Positions 16,152 through 25,848 are shown, counted from the stretch's first letter. The stretch is DNA of 64,000 nt from JAFGLZ01 sp964622545 (GCA_964622545.1 CAZUQM010000032.1:15694-79693), one strand, 5' to 3'. Translations and numbers: made by a program. Notes: generated from the sequence alone by a model not told the origin.

Positions 16152-19100
16152 ATGTCCCGCGCATCGACAACAGCTCACGTCGTCGTCATCAGGGACGATC
16201 AGACCCTGGCGCGGCACCCGCTCGATCGATCGCCCATCCGTATCGGCCGCCACCCCGACAGCCACATCGTCCTCGACGACCCCGCCGTCGCCGAGACCCA
16301 GGCCCTGCTCGTCCAGACCGACGCCGGCTGGCGGATCCGAAGCGTCGACCCCGCCGCCCAACTCATCGTCAACAACGAGCCGACCGAGCTGCACGTCCCC
16401 ACCGACGGCGACGAGATAGGCCTCGGCCCGTTCGTGCTTCGCTTCGAGCTGAGCGGCGAGACCACGGCCGACGCCGACTCGGCGCCGCCGCTGGACGACC
16501 GCACCCGCGTCCTTGCCGGCGGCAACTGGCTCGAGGTGCCCGACATTGAGCCCGAAGCCCCGCCGGTCGACGTCCCCGGCTACACGATCGACGTCGAGCT
16601 CGGCCGGGGCGGCATGGGCCGCGTCTATCGTGCCCTGCAACAGTCGACGCACCGGACCGTCGCCCTCAAGGTCATGCTCGAGGGACCCGGCAACAGCGAC
16701 AAGGCCAAACGACGTTTCGAGCGCGAGGTCCGCATCGTCGCCTCCTTGCGACATCCCAACATCGCCCAGATCTACGACTCCGGCGTCCACCAGGGCCGCT
16801 ACTGGTTCGCGATGGAATACGTCGACGGCCTGCCCATGGACGCCGGCTCGACCGCCACCCGGTTGACGCTCCGCGAGAAGCTCGAGCTGATGCGCAAGGT
16901 CTGCCACGCCGTCGGTCACGCCCACGATCGGGGCGTCATCCACCGCGACCTCAAGCCGAGCAACATCCTCGTCGGCGACGACGGCGAGCCGCACATCCTC
17001 GACTTCGGCCTGGCCAAGGCCCAAGAGTCCGATCCCGAACAGGGCATGATCATCTCCCTGTCCGGCGAGCTGATGGGCACGCCCGCCTACATGTCGCCCG
17101 AGCAGACCGAGAGCGACGCCAGCAGGATCGACGCCAGGACCGACGTCTACTCCCTCGGTGTGATCCTGTTCCAGCTCGTCACCGGCGAGTTCCCCTACAA
17201 CGTCCGCGGCCGACTCGACGAGGTCATCCGTGAGATCGCCACCACCGATCCGACCAGGCCCACCACCATCCGCAAGGACGTCGACGCCGAGACCGAGGCC
17301 ATCATCCTCAAGGCCATCGCCAAGCGCCCCGAGGATCGGTACGCCACCGCCGGAGAAATGGCCGAGGACCTCCGACGCCTCCTCGCCGGCGAGCCCATCT
17401 CCGCCCGTCTCGACACCCGCAGCTACGTCCTCGGTAAGACCGTCCGAAAGAACCGTCCTTGGTTGGTCGCGGCGGCCGTGCTCGTGGCGGCCGTTATGCT
17501 CACCGCCCTCGTCACGACGTTCCTCCTGACGCGCGACGGCGGCGGCGCCGTCCCGGCCAAGACCACAACACGGCCCGAACAAACGCCCGGTGAGACAGCC
17601 TCGCTGCCGCCGACCGAGACGGCTTCGCTGAAGCGCGAGGACACCGCCGAATCGCCGCCTCAACCTGCCCCGCCGGCCGTAAGCGACGACACGCAAGGCT
17701 CGGCGCAGCCTCCGGCCGCGACACAGGCCTCGGCCGCCACGCCCGAGCCCGACGCCCCGATTAGCGCGATCAAGAGAGAGCCTGCGTCCTCCGACGCCGC
17801 ACCCGATACCGCCACGAACGAGAGAGCCTCCGCGTCGGAGGCGACCACGCAAACCGCCAAGGCCGACGCTGACGCAACCGGCCAAAGAGACGCCCCGGCC
17901 AGCGAGCCAACCGCCGCAACGCCGACGACCGCGCCCCGCCTCTCACCCGGCGACTGGCTCGACCGGCTCGAGGCACTGCTCGAAGAGGGCGACCTGCTCC
18001 GCGCCCGCATGGCCTTGGACCACCTCGGCCACGACCAGGCCGACGATCCGCGGGTCGCCCGGGCCCGCGACAGGCTCGACACGATCGCCGCCCCGCGCGC
18101 GACCGACCTGGGCGCCGCCGTGATGCATGACCGACCGACCCACGTCCTGCGATCCCCGCCGCCCACCACGGCCGACTGGCAGGCCGCCATGCAGCTCGCC
18201 GAACAGATGGTCGCGGCCGATCAGAGCGGATGGGTCATCCTGATCCGCGTGATGGTCGAGGATGACCGTCTGACCCGGCGAATCCACCTGTCCGGCCGGC
18301 ACTTGGCCTTCCACGGCGGCCGCTCGCCGACGCCGCGCACCCAGTGCGATCACGGCGACCTCGTTTTCGTCGGCTCCGCCGAGTCCGACCGGGGCGTGCC
18401 GACGTTGAGCATCGCCGCCGACGGGCACGCCCGAGCGACGATCCTGCTGAAGCCCGTTGCCGGATCGGTTACCAAGCTCGGCGATGTGGTGCTCCGCAGG
18501 GCAGCGACGAACGACCCCGCGACCACGCGGTCCTCGAACGATAAGCGGCTCGACAACGCCGGCGACGAGGCCCGGTCCGCAGCGCCGCCGCCCGATCCGG
18601 ACGCTGAGGCATCGACCGGGCCACGGCCCGAGAAGAACGGCGAGCCCGCCGAGACCGCCAAGACCGCCGCCGGAGACCCCGTCGAGCTCGTCGATGACTT
18701 CATCCGATGGTTCGAGTCGCAGTACACCGAACACATGCTCGTCGTCGACGGCAAGGACACCGACGTCAAGGAGAGCATCGACGCCATCGGTCTGGACAAG
18801 ACCATCGACCGGTACGCGGCCATCCGCCGGGTCGTGCTCGATTACGCCCGCAGGCACCCGGACCGAAAGGAGTTCCCTGACAGCGACCTACGCAAGCTGG
18901 CCGCGAAGCAATACGAGCTTGTCGTGGCCAACGTCCGCGGTAGCGGCGAATGGATCAAGTACGAGGCCAAGGCCACGCGCGAGGGCATCATCGACTCGTA
19001 CGCACAGGGCGCCAAGGCGTGGATCCCCTTCTACCAACGGCTCCTGGCCGCGGCCCGAGAGGGAGCCTACCGCGACGTCCGCGAGCTCATCCGCAAGACG

Positions 19101-19304
19101 CTGAGCCGCGACGAATACCAGGCCCTGATCGACGCGAACGACCGCGGGTCGGAGGTCTTCTACGCCGCCCTGAAGAAGGGCATCCCCTGGTACGCCGTCT
19201 GGAAACCGTGGGTCACCAGCGCGCTCGACAAGAGCCTGGCCAAGGACAAGGAGATCTGCCGGGCCACGGTGGAAAGGATCTACGGTCCAAACGACGGAGG
19301 ATAG
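16152..19304 (+). CDS. FHA-domain Ser/Thr protein kinase with large extracytoplasmic region
   Basis: The protein has 1050 residues. Residues about 8-100 are an FHA phosphothreonine-binding domain (IRIGRHPDSHIVLDDPAVAE). Residues 142-405 are a Hanks-type kinase: GRGGMGRVY loop, VALKVM lysine, HRDLKPSNIL catalytic loop (about 263), DFGLA, and TPAYMSPEQ activation segment, all intact. A membrane helix spans about 436-460 (LVAAAVLVAAVMLTALVTTF). A low-complexity Thr/Ala/Pro/Glu stretch follows to about 600, then two unrecognised domains. The last, about 844-1050, is helical and starts ELVDDFIRWFESQY. Kinase inside, sensor outside is the usual PknB arrangement. FHA at the N-terminus may recruit phosphorylated partners, such as the FHA phosphatase encoded 4 kb away. 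Confidence 0.9.
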   Translation: MSRASTTAHVVVIRDDQTLARHPLDRSPIRIGRHPDSHIVLDDPAVAETQALLVQTDAGWRIRSVDPAAQLIVNNEPTELHVPTDGDEIGLGPFVLRFELSGETTADADSAPPLDDRTRVLAGGNWLEVPDIEPEAPPVDVPGYTIDVELGRGGMGRVYRALQQSTHRTVALKVMLEGPGNSDKAKRRFEREVRIVASLRHPNIAQIYDSGVHQGRYWFAMEYVDGLPMDAGSTATRLTLREKLELMRKVCHAVGHAHDRGVIHRDLKPSNILVGDDGEPHILDFGLAKAQESDPEQGMIISLSGELMGTPAYMSPEQTESDASRIDARTDVYSLGVILFQLVTGEFPYNVRGRLDEVIREIATTDPTRPTTIRKDVDAETEAIILKAIAKRPEDRYATAGEMAEDLRRLLAGEPISARLDTRSYVLGKTVRKNRPWLVAAAVLVAAVMLTALVTTFLLTRDGGGAVPAKTTTRPEQTPGETASLPPTETASLKREDTAESPPQPAPPAVSDDTQGSAQPPAATQASAATPEPDAPISAIKREPASSDAAPDTATNERASASEATTQTAKADADATGQRDAPASEPTAATPTTAPRLSPGDWLDRLEALLEEGDLLRARMALDHLGHDQADDPRVARARDRLDTIAAPRATDLGAAVMHDRPTHVLRSPPPTTADWQAAMQLAEQMVAADQSGWVILIRVMVEDDRLTRRIHLSGRHLAFHGGRSPTPRTQCDHGDLVFVGSAESDRGVPTLSIAADGHARATILLKPVAGSVTKLGDVVLRRAATNDPATTRSSNDKRLDNAGDEARSAAPPPDPDAEASTGPRPEKNGEPAETAKTAAGDPVELVDDFIRWFESQYTEHMLVVDGKDTDVKESIDAIGLDKTIDRYAAIRRVVLDYARRHPDRKEFPDSDLRKLAAKQYELVVANVRGSGEWIKYEAKATREGIIDSYAQGAKAWIPFYQRLLAAAREGAYRDVRELIRKTLSRDEYQALIDANDRGSEVFYAALKKGIPWYAVWKPWVTSALDKSLAKDKEICRATVERIYGPNDGG

Positions 19305-19384
19305 CGCCCGCGCCGCTGGGCTTGCCCCTTGCGGCCCGAACGTCGCGCAGCACGACGACCATGAACGACGAAGGAACTCGACAC

Positions 19385-20677
19385 ATGCGTGATGTCTCAT
19401 GGCGTGTTGTTGGGATGACGATGATCGCGGGCCTGCTGCTTGCCGAGACGCGCGCCGAGGAGCCCATCACCGACCTGGCCAGGCTCGCCCCGGGCTGGCG
19501 GGGCGACGTCATCGCCAAGGTCGACCAGAGCTACGTCGGCTGGGACGTCGAGATCGGCGACGCCGACAACGACGCCAAGAACGAGATCCTCGTCACCGGC
19601 TGCCCCAACAGCCGGCTCTATCTCTTCGAGAAGGCCGGCCGGGCCTGGCGAACCGTCCTGCTGGCCAACGATCTGGCCCGGCGCGGCGATAAGCCCGGCA
19701 TGGGCCTGGCCGTCAAGGTCATCGACGTCGACCGCGACGGCAAAAACGAGCTCGTCCTCGGCACGGGCCAGGAGACCGGCGAGCCCGCCTACCTGTACAT
19801 TCTCCGCACCGACGCCCGGCGCCTCACCCACTCGGTCCACGCCAGGCCGCCGCTGAAGGGCAGCGCCTACACGCACAACCTGGCCTTCCACGATCTCGAC
19901 CGCGACGGCGTGCTCGAGATCATCGCCGCCTACTGCGGCACCGGCGAGATCATCCGCTACGACGCCAACAAGGAGCTGACCAAGATCGACCGCCGCAAGA
20001 TCTACCACAACAGCGGCTCCGGCGAGGACTCCTTCCTCGTCGACGTCGACAACGACGGTCGCGTCGAATACCTGACCTGCGACTGCTATCGCGACGACCA
20101 GGCCAAGGTGCTCGTCTTCGAGTTCGACGATCGCGGCGAGCTCGTTACGCCGCCGCGGATAACCATCGAGGGCTTCGACGGTGTGGCCTGCTTCAATGGC
20201 TCCATCGAGACCGGCGACGTGAACAACGACGGCAAGACCGAGCTGATCGTCGGCTGGAAGGCCAAACGCGACCGGCAGACCGGCACGATCCTCGGCTACC
20301 GCATCGACGACGAGGGCGCCGAGGTCGTCCACACCTTCGCTCGCGAGGACGCGGCGCTCGACCTGGGTTACTTCGAGAAGATGATGTGCGTGGCCGACTG
20401 CGACAACGACGGCAAGAACGACCTCATCGTCACAACCCGCGGCGAGCCTCGCTGGGGCGGCGGCGGGCTCGGCCACGTCTTCCAGTATCGCCTCGGTGCC
20501 GACGGCGAGGTTCGCCGCACGCTGATCGCGAACTTCCACGCCGGCAAGGCCGACGCATGCTGGCCGGCCGTCGGCGACGCCGACAACGACGGCAAGAACG
20601 AGATCGTCATCGCCACCGGCGTGGGCCACCGCGAGAAGCCGGGGCAGTCCCACGTCGTCCTGATCGAGTGCCCATGA
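19385..20677 (+). CDS. Exported FG-GAP/VCBS repeat beta-propeller protein
   Basis: The 430-residue protein has a signal peptide (hydrophobic GMTMIAGLLLAETRA). It contains six or seven FG-GAP-type blades, each with a calcium loop of the form D-x-D-x-D-G: DVDRDGKNELVLG, DLDRDGVLEII, DVDNDGRVEYLT, DVNNDGKTELIVG, DCDNDGKNDLIVT and DADNDGKNEIVI. Such integrin-like propellers bind proteins or glycans. The ATG at 19385 follows AAGGA; an in-frame ATG at 19361 is less likely. It lies 80 bp after the kinase and might be cotranscribed, for example as a partner of the kinase sensor region. Confidence 0.85.
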   Translation: MRDVSWRVVGMTMIAGLLLAETRAEEPITDLARLAPGWRGDVIAKVDQSYVGWDVEIGDADNDAKNEILVTGCPNSRLYLFEKAGRAWRTVLLANDLARRGDKPGMGLAVKVIDVDRDGKNELVLGTGQETGEPAYLYILRTDARRLTHSVHARPPLKGSAYTHNLAFHDLDRDGVLEIIAAYCGTGEIIRYDANKELTKIDRRKIYHNSGSGEDSFLVDVDNDGRVEYLTCDCYRDDQAKVLVFEFDDRGELVTPPRITIEGFDGVACFNGSIETGDVNNDGKTELIVGWKAKRDRQTGTILGYRIDDEGAEVVHTFAREDAALDLGYFEKMMCVADCDNDGKNDLIVTTRGEPRWGGGGLGHVFQYRLGADGEVRRTLIANFHAGKADACWPAVGDADNDGKNEIVIATGVGHREKPGQSHVVLIECP

Positions 20678-20715
20678 CGTCCGCTGAGCGGTCGGTCGGT
20701 CTCGCACCGGCCCGT

Positions 20716-22353
20716 TTACCCCCGCTTGACGACAAGGAACGTCACGTCGTCCTTGGGCTCGCGCGGCCGTGTGTGCTCGCGGACGCGGTGAAACGCCGTG
20801 GTGATGATCTGCTCGGCCGACGCGTCGCGCGTCGCCTGCAGACTCTCGATCAGCCGCTCCGTGTCGAACGGCTCACGCTGGGCGTCGATGGCCTCGACCG
20901 CCCCGTCGCTGGTGAGCAGACACACCGCCTCGGTGCCGACGTCGCGCTCGAGCACCCGTCCGTCCCACGTCGGCTCGAAGCCGAGGATCATCCCGACCCG
21001 ATCCGGATACGCCTCCACCCGGCCCTCGGCATCGCACCACAGCGGCGCATGGTGTCCGGCGTTGGCGATCTCGACGTGCTCACCCGCCGCGCCGAACCGG
21101 CACACCACCATCGTCGCGAAGCAGCCCGTCTTGCTGTAGGCGGCCATCGACTCGTTCACGCGCTGAACGATCTCACCGAGGTCCTCGAAGTGGGTCACGG
21201 CGTGGCGAAACGTGTCCTGCAAGATGCCCGTCAAGAACGCCGCCGGCACCCCGTGTCCCGTGACGTCGGCGATGCTGACGACCAGGCGCCCTTGCTTGTC
21301 GATCAGCACGTCGAAGATGTCGCCGCTCATCTGCTCGGCCGGGTAGTTCCGAGCGGCCACCTCGCCCCACGTCGGCTGCGGCACGGGATGCGGCAGCAGC
21401 ATCTCCTGAAGCTCGCGGGCGGCCTCGATCCGGCCACGCACCCGCGCCAACTCGCGAGCACGCGCATGCAGCTCGTCCATGCGGACCGCCGCCGCGGCCA
21501 GATCGACCGCGGCCACCACGAAGTCCAGGTCCTCGGCCTGGAACGGCGACCTGGCGACCTGACGTTCGGCGTACACCATCGCACGCGTCTTGTCGTCGAC
21601 CACCACCGGCACGCACAGCACCGACCCGACGTTCGCCACCGCCAGGCTCTGAGCCTCGCGGAACCGGTCGTCCGAGGCGACCTGCTGGATGAGCATCGCT
21701 TGGCCCGACTCGACGACCCGCTGCACGACCGACTGGCTCACCTCGAGCGGTCGCTCCGGGCCGGCCGTCCGCGCCCGCGGGGCGAGACGGTAGAGCCCCG
21801 CCACATCGACCACACCCAAGATCACACAACGGTCCGCCGCCAGACTGTGATGAAGCGTCCTGAAGAACTGAGGCCAGAACGACCCGTCCTCGTCCCGCCG
21901 CACGACCAGCCGCGACAGGCCGTACAGATCCTCCAGCCGCTGCTCGGCCGGACGCAGCTCGACGCCGACATCGCGGATCAGCGTGGGCTGCGGCGTGACG
22001 GTCGTCAGATAGACCGATTGATCCTGGCTCGCGGCGTCGTCGCGTCCGCCGAGCACGTTCATCGAGAACGGCCGGACCTCCACGACGTCGCCGGGCTCGA
22101 TCCGTGCCGACGCACGCTGCGCGCCGTTGACGAACACGCCGTTGGCGCTGCCCTCGTCGACGACGTGCCAGCCGTCGTCGCGCGGCTCGAACCGCGCATG
22201 CACGCGCGAGACCGCCTCGTGGGCCAGCACGATATCGCAGGTGTTGGATCGGCCCAGCGTGAGCGTGTCCGACGCGAGCTCCGCCGTGTCCACCACGCGC
22301 AAGTCGCGCCGGATGATGAGGCGATGTGTGGGCCGCTGACTTGTCGAGCTCAT
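20716..22353 (-). CDS. FHA-GAF-SpoIIE serine phosphatase (PP2C-like)
   Basis: The 545-residue cytoplasmic signalling protein has three domains. FHA: residues 25-100, with TLGRSNTCDIVL, SRVHARF and GSANGVFVNG, the complete phosphothreonine-reading core. GAF: about 150-300. SpoIIE/RsbU PP2C phosphatase: about 310-545, linked by a coiled-coil helix (RIEAARELQEMLLP). Metal-binding acids are visible in EQMSGDIFDV and IADVTGHGVPAAFL, then NAGHHAPL and LLTSDGAVEA near the end. Phosphatases of this class dephosphorylate STAS-domain anti-anti-sigma factors. A STAS protein is encoded 1.8 kb downstream on the same strand, and an FHA kinase next door could supply the phosphothreonine signal. Confidence 0.9.
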   Translation of the reverse strand: MSSTSQRPTHRLIIRRDLRVVDTAELASDTLTLGRSNTCDIVLAHEAVSRVHARFEPRDDGWHVVDEGSANGVFVNGAQRASARIEPGDVVEVRPFSMNVLGGRDDAASQDQSVYLTTVTPQPTLIRDVGVELRPAEQRLEDLYGLSRLVVRRDEDGSFWPQFFRTLHHSLAADRCVILGVVDVAGLYRLAPRARTAGPERPLEVSQSVVQRVVESGQAMLIQQVASDDRFREAQSLAVANVGSVLCVPVVVDDKTRAMVYAERQVARSPFQAEDLDFVVAAVDLAAAAVRMDELHARARELARVRGRIEAARELQEMLLPHPVPQPTWGEVAARNYPAEQMSGDIFDVLIDKQGRLVVSIADVTGHGVPAAFLTGILQDTFRHAVTHFEDLGEIVQRVNESMAAYSKTGCFATMVVCRFGAAGEHVEIANAGHHAPLWCDAEGRVEAYPDRVGMILGFEPTWDGRVLERDVGTEAVCLLTSDGAVEAIDAQREPFDTERLIESLQATRDASAEQIITTAFHRVREHTRPREPKDDVTFLVVKRG

Positions 22354-22478
22354 GGCGACAGCATACCCTCGCTCGCGCCGGGCCTCTAGACCACACTCGA
22401 CGGACCCGAGACCGTTCGGTATCCGCCCGGCATGGTCCGAAGGGCCCCCGTCATGCGAAACCCCGCGAGGTGATGCCC

Positions 22479-24089
22479 ATGAAGGCCTGCATCGTCGTCA
22501 GCCTGATAGCGACCTGGACGAACGGCGTCCTCTGCGGCCCCGTCCCCCCGAGCGAGCCCTACGGCGAGCCCCACCGCATGCGCGGCTCGCGCCTGGTCTT
22601 CTCCGATTGGACCTACGTCCGCGCCGGCGGCGTCGGATGGCGCGACCGCTCCGGCAAGCCCGTCTATGCCACGCACGATGTCAAGATCCCGCCCGGCGAG
22701 GCCACGTGGAGCCCCGAGCCGTTCAACGCCTGGGGCATCCGGATCCGAGCCTATCCGCCCGGCGAGATCCGCCGCATGGAGATCCCGCCCGAGCGCCCGT
22801 GGGAGAGCAAACCCATCACCCTCGAGTGCATCGTTGCCGACGGCGGCGTCTACAAGGCCTGGGGGAGCTGCGGGGCACCGTGCTATCTCGAATCCGACGA
22901 CGGCCTGACGTGGCGACGCCCGAGGGTCGGGCTCGTCGAGCACGCCGGCAGCAAGGACAACAACCTGCTCCCACGCGGTCCGCAGCGCCAGGTCTTCATC
23001 GACCCGACACGGCCCGACGAGCGCTACAAGTGCGTCTACGAGGCCCACGTCTCACAGGCCGAGTTCGACGCCTATCGCAAGCGGCGCCCCAACGCCTGGA
23101 GCTCGCGCTCGCAACGCAACGCCGCCGACGAGCCCTTCTACGTCTGCCTCAAGGGCATGGTCTCCAAGGACGGCTTCGTCTGGCGCGAACTGCCCCACCC
23201 GCTGGTCATGGACCACACCGATACGCTCAACGTCGGTACCTACGATGCCCGACTCGGCAAAATCGTCATCTACGTCCGGACCTGGAACACCTTCCATCGC
23301 GCCGCCGGCGTCGAAGGCAAACGCTGGGATTCCTGGCTCAACCACGCTCGGCGCTGCATCGGCCGGATCGTCGGTGACGACTTCGCCAACCTCCCGCTGC
23401 CCGAGACGATCCTCGAGCCCGGCCCGTCCATGCCGCCCACGGCCGGGTTGTATACCAACTGCTTCACGTGGGTGCCCAAGGCCCCCGAATGCCTGCTCAT
23501 GTTCCCGGCCGTGTACGACCTCAACACCGACGCCACCGACATCTGGCTCGCCTCGAGCTTCGACGGCGCGGTCTGGCACTGGGTGCCCGGAAACCCCCTG
23601 ATGGAGACGGGCCCGGCCGGTCGGTGGGACGGCGGGTGCATCTTCTGCAATCCGCCGCTGATGGAGCTCGGCGACGGCAGCTTCGCCCTGCCTTACTTCG
23701 GCTCGAACGTGCCCCACAAATACCCTCGCGGCCTGATGAAGACCGGCTGGGGCTACGCCATCTGGCCGCACGGCCGCCTCGTCGCCGTCCAGGCAGAGCA
23801 GCGCGGCCGATTCGCGACCGTCGCCCTGATCCCGACCGGCAACAAGCTCTTCATCAACGCCCGAACCCGCCGGACCGGCCACATCCGCGTGGCCGCCCGA
23901 AAGGGACGCCACGTCGGCCCCGTCCTGCCGAACCGCTCCCTTGAGGCCTGTATCCCCATCGTCGGGGATCATCCCCGCAAGCAGGTCCGGTGGGACCAGG
24001 CCGACGATCTGCCGCTGCGCCCGGGCGAGCCGGTCATGCTCGAATTCGAGATGGCCCAGGCCGAGCTGTTCGCCGTCGAGTTCGAGTGA
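22479..24089 (+). CDS. Exported GH32/GH43-like beta-propeller protein
   Basis: The 536-residue product begins with a signal peptide (MKACIVVSLIATWTNGVLCG). I prefer the ATG at 22479 because GAGG lies at a normal distance; the ATG at 22473 is almost adjacent to it. The body resembles the glycosyl-hydrolase-like five-bladed propellers common in planctomycetes: LESDDGLTWRRPRVGL, KGMVSKDGFVWRELPHP, then a HTDTLNVG segment. A C-terminal module of about 90 residues resembles the end of the 3269-6490 protein (KLFINARTRRTGHIRVA against RLHLNARARPGYVAVEV). Substrate unknown; a catalytic acid pair was not assigned. Confidence 0.7.
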   Translation: MKACIVVSLIATWTNGVLCGPVPPSEPYGEPHRMRGSRLVFSDWTYVRAGGVGWRDRSGKPVYATHDVKIPPGEATWSPEPFNAWGIRIRAYPPGEIRRMEIPPERPWESKPITLECIVADGGVYKAWGSCGAPCYLESDDGLTWRRPRVGLVEHAGSKDNNLLPRGPQRQVFIDPTRPDERYKCVYEAHVSQAEFDAYRKRRPNAWSSRSQRNAADEPFYVCLKGMVSKDGFVWRELPHPLVMDHTDTLNVGTYDARLGKIVIYVRTWNTFHRAAGVEGKRWDSWLNHARRCIGRIVGDDFANLPLPETILEPGPSMPPTAGLYTNCFTWVPKAPECLLMFPAVYDLNTDATDIWLASSFDGAVWHWVPGNPLMETGPAGRWDGGCIFCNPPLMELGDGSFALPYFGSNVPHKYPRGLMKTGWGYAIWPHGRLVAVQAEQRGRFATVALIPTGNKLFINARTRRTGHIRVAARKGRHVGPVLPNRSLEACIPIVGDHPRKQVRWDQADDLPLRPGEPVMLEFEMAQAELFAVEFE

Positions 24090-24177
24090 TGCCCTCGGCC
24101 CTCCTGTCTTCTCGCTGCTGTTGTTCGGTGGGAGCCGTCCGGCGACGGCGATACCCTGTGCAAGGGGAGATCGCGGC

Positions 24178-24894
24178 TCAATCCATCCCGAGCTGGCGCC
24201 GAATAAGCTCGAACGCCTCCTCACGCGTGCCCGCCATCCCCATCAGCCGCACCAGCCGCGTCGACTTGATCAGCTCACGGATGCCGGGCCTGGCGTTGCA
24301 GATGACCATCGGCCGGGACGTGCCCAGCAGCTTGCGCCGCCACTCGATCAGCTTGCCGAGAAAGAACGACGTCAGGAACCGCACGCCCTTCAGGTCGATG
24401 AGGCACGCCACGCAGCCCAGGTCGACCAGCCCCGCGATCGCACTGCCCAGCCGGTCGTACGGCTCGCGCGTCTCGCCGTCCTCGCTGTACGGCGCCATCA
24501 GGCCGGCCAGGCGAAGCACGATCACCCGATCGACCACGTCGATCTGAAGCTCCCGCGGGTTGGTGGCGCGGATGCCCTCCAGGATCGTCGTGAACCGCCG
24601 CACCTGCTCGTAGCAGGCGCTCGCCTCGGCATGATCGGGATGCGTATCGAGGAGCTGACGGAACTGGAACGCCGCTTCCCCGGGACGGCCCTGCTCCATC
24701 CGGGCCTTGCCCAGCAGAAGCCGCGCCTCCACCGACTGCGGATCCACCTGAAGCGCTCGCTGCGCGGACGTGGCCGCAAGCTCGAAACTGTCCTGGTCGA
24801 AGAAGTGCGCCGCGATGCGCAACAGCACCTCGGGATCGTCCGGGGAGGCCTCGAGCTCGGCCCGCAGCTCAGAAAGTCGATCGTCGGTCGGCAT
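24178..24894 (-). CDS. TPR-STAS domain protein (candidate anti-sigma factor antagonist)
   Basis: The protein has 238 residues. Residues 1-110 hold two or three TPR-like helices (PEVLLRIAAHFFDQDSFELA, VEARLLLGKARMEQGRPGEA). Residues about 125-235 form a STAS domain: VVDRVIVLRLAG, then VACLIDLKGVRFLTSFFLG, where the Ser occupies the position of the phosphorylated serine of SpoIIAA/RsbV. The usual DSSG is TSFF here. In partner switching an anti-sigma kinase phosphorylates this serine and a SpoIIE phosphatase removes it; such a phosphatase is encoded at 20716-22353. The ATG at 24894 has no clear ribosome site. Confidence 0.75.
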   Translation of the reverse strand: MPTDDRLSELRAELEASPDDPEVLLRIAAHFFDQDSFELAATSAQRALQVDPQSVEARLLLGKARMEQGRPGEAAFQFRQLLDTHPDHAEASACYEQVRRFTTILEGIRATNPRELQIDVVDRVIVLRLAGLMAPYSEDGETREPYDRLGSAIAGLVDLGCVACLIDLKGVRFLTSFFLGKLIEWRRKLLGTSRPMVICNARPGIRELIKSTRLVRLMGMAGTREEAFELIRRQLGMD

Positions 24895-25200
24895 CGCGTC
24901 GTGAGCGGGTCGGCGCCCGCGTTCGTACCTCCACCTCAGTATCGCCCCGCCCGAGACGCCTGGCAAGACCGCCCCGTCCGCCGAGACCCCATCCGGCTGG
25001 AAAAGAAACGGGGGAGTGGGTCGGTCTCTCACTCTAAGGGGTTCGTCGGTCCTGCGTCGCGCATCGGTGTACAGCCGAGGCCGTCCGAAGGCGGTCGTCT
25101 GATGTCTCCCTCAAACGGTGGTAGGCAGGCGCACCCCTCTCACCCTTCCATGGTCAAGGGCGGCATCTATGCTGTCGACCTGCAGCACAGGGGCGCCGGC
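24895..25200. other. Intergenic region, no gene seen
   Basis: The 306 bp between the STAS gene and the interrupted lipoprotein gene hold no convincing ORF or hairpin. The promoter of the STAS gene should lie near its left end. Confidence 0.5.
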
Positions 25201-25848
25201 TCACCGCGTCCACCCCTGAAGGAGGGTCAGGTAGCCTTGGGCTCGCTCGCGAGCTTGGTCTTCAGTAAAGAGCGGACACGGGTTGCAGTCGCGGTAAATC
25301 GTGATGACATACTCGTTGTCGACGTAGACGTCAACGTGCCAACCGCTTAGGACGGGGTACTGGTTCGGCGCGATGGCACATCGGATGTTGTTCAGGGTCC
25401 ACTCGTTCCCTTGCTCATAAGTGACGTCTGGGCGGGTAAGGGACTCCGTATTCGGATCTGTGGGTTCGTTGATCACGTTGTCCCAGGACCGCCCGATGAG
25501 AATCCAGGCGTTGCCCATAACGATGCACCACTCGAAGGGAGCGAACGAGAACGTATCCAGGACACCGTCTCGGTAGACCGACAGCCCCGTGCCGAAAAGG
25601 CCGCCGTTCTCCGGAGTGACATAATCGAACCGAGCTTCCAGATTGCCCTCCTGGAGGCGAATGAGCGTCGTGACACCTCGGCCGTCAGGCGTGATCTGAT
25701 TGCGGTCGCAACACGCTGTCGGCGGACAGAGACAAGGTCAGACCAGTTCGGGCACGATGTCGCAGCCGCCCAGAGCCATCATGCCACCCATCCCAAGGAG
25801 CGTCACCAACGATACGCTCAGCTAACTCGATCGAAACGGATTGCTCAT
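25201..25848 (-). pseudogene. Lipoprotein gene interrupted by two in-frame stops (TAG and TGA)
   Basis: From the ATG at 25848 one continuous frame of 216 codons runs to TGA at 25201. It begins MSNPFRSS, then TAG at 25822-25824, then LSVSLVTLLGMGGMMALGGC, which is the hydrophobic part and lipobox (LGGC) of a lipoprotein signal. After DIVPELV comes TGA at 25738-25740, then PCLCPPTACCDRN and a further body of about 170 residues that reads as real protein (GVTTLIRLQEGNLEARFDYV, FSFAPFEWCIVMGNAWILIG). No frameshift is present. Only the last 105 codons, from ATG 25518, form an uninterrupted ORF, and that piece lacks a signal. GC content here is visibly lower than in neighbouring genes. No family recognised. 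Confidence 0.65.
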
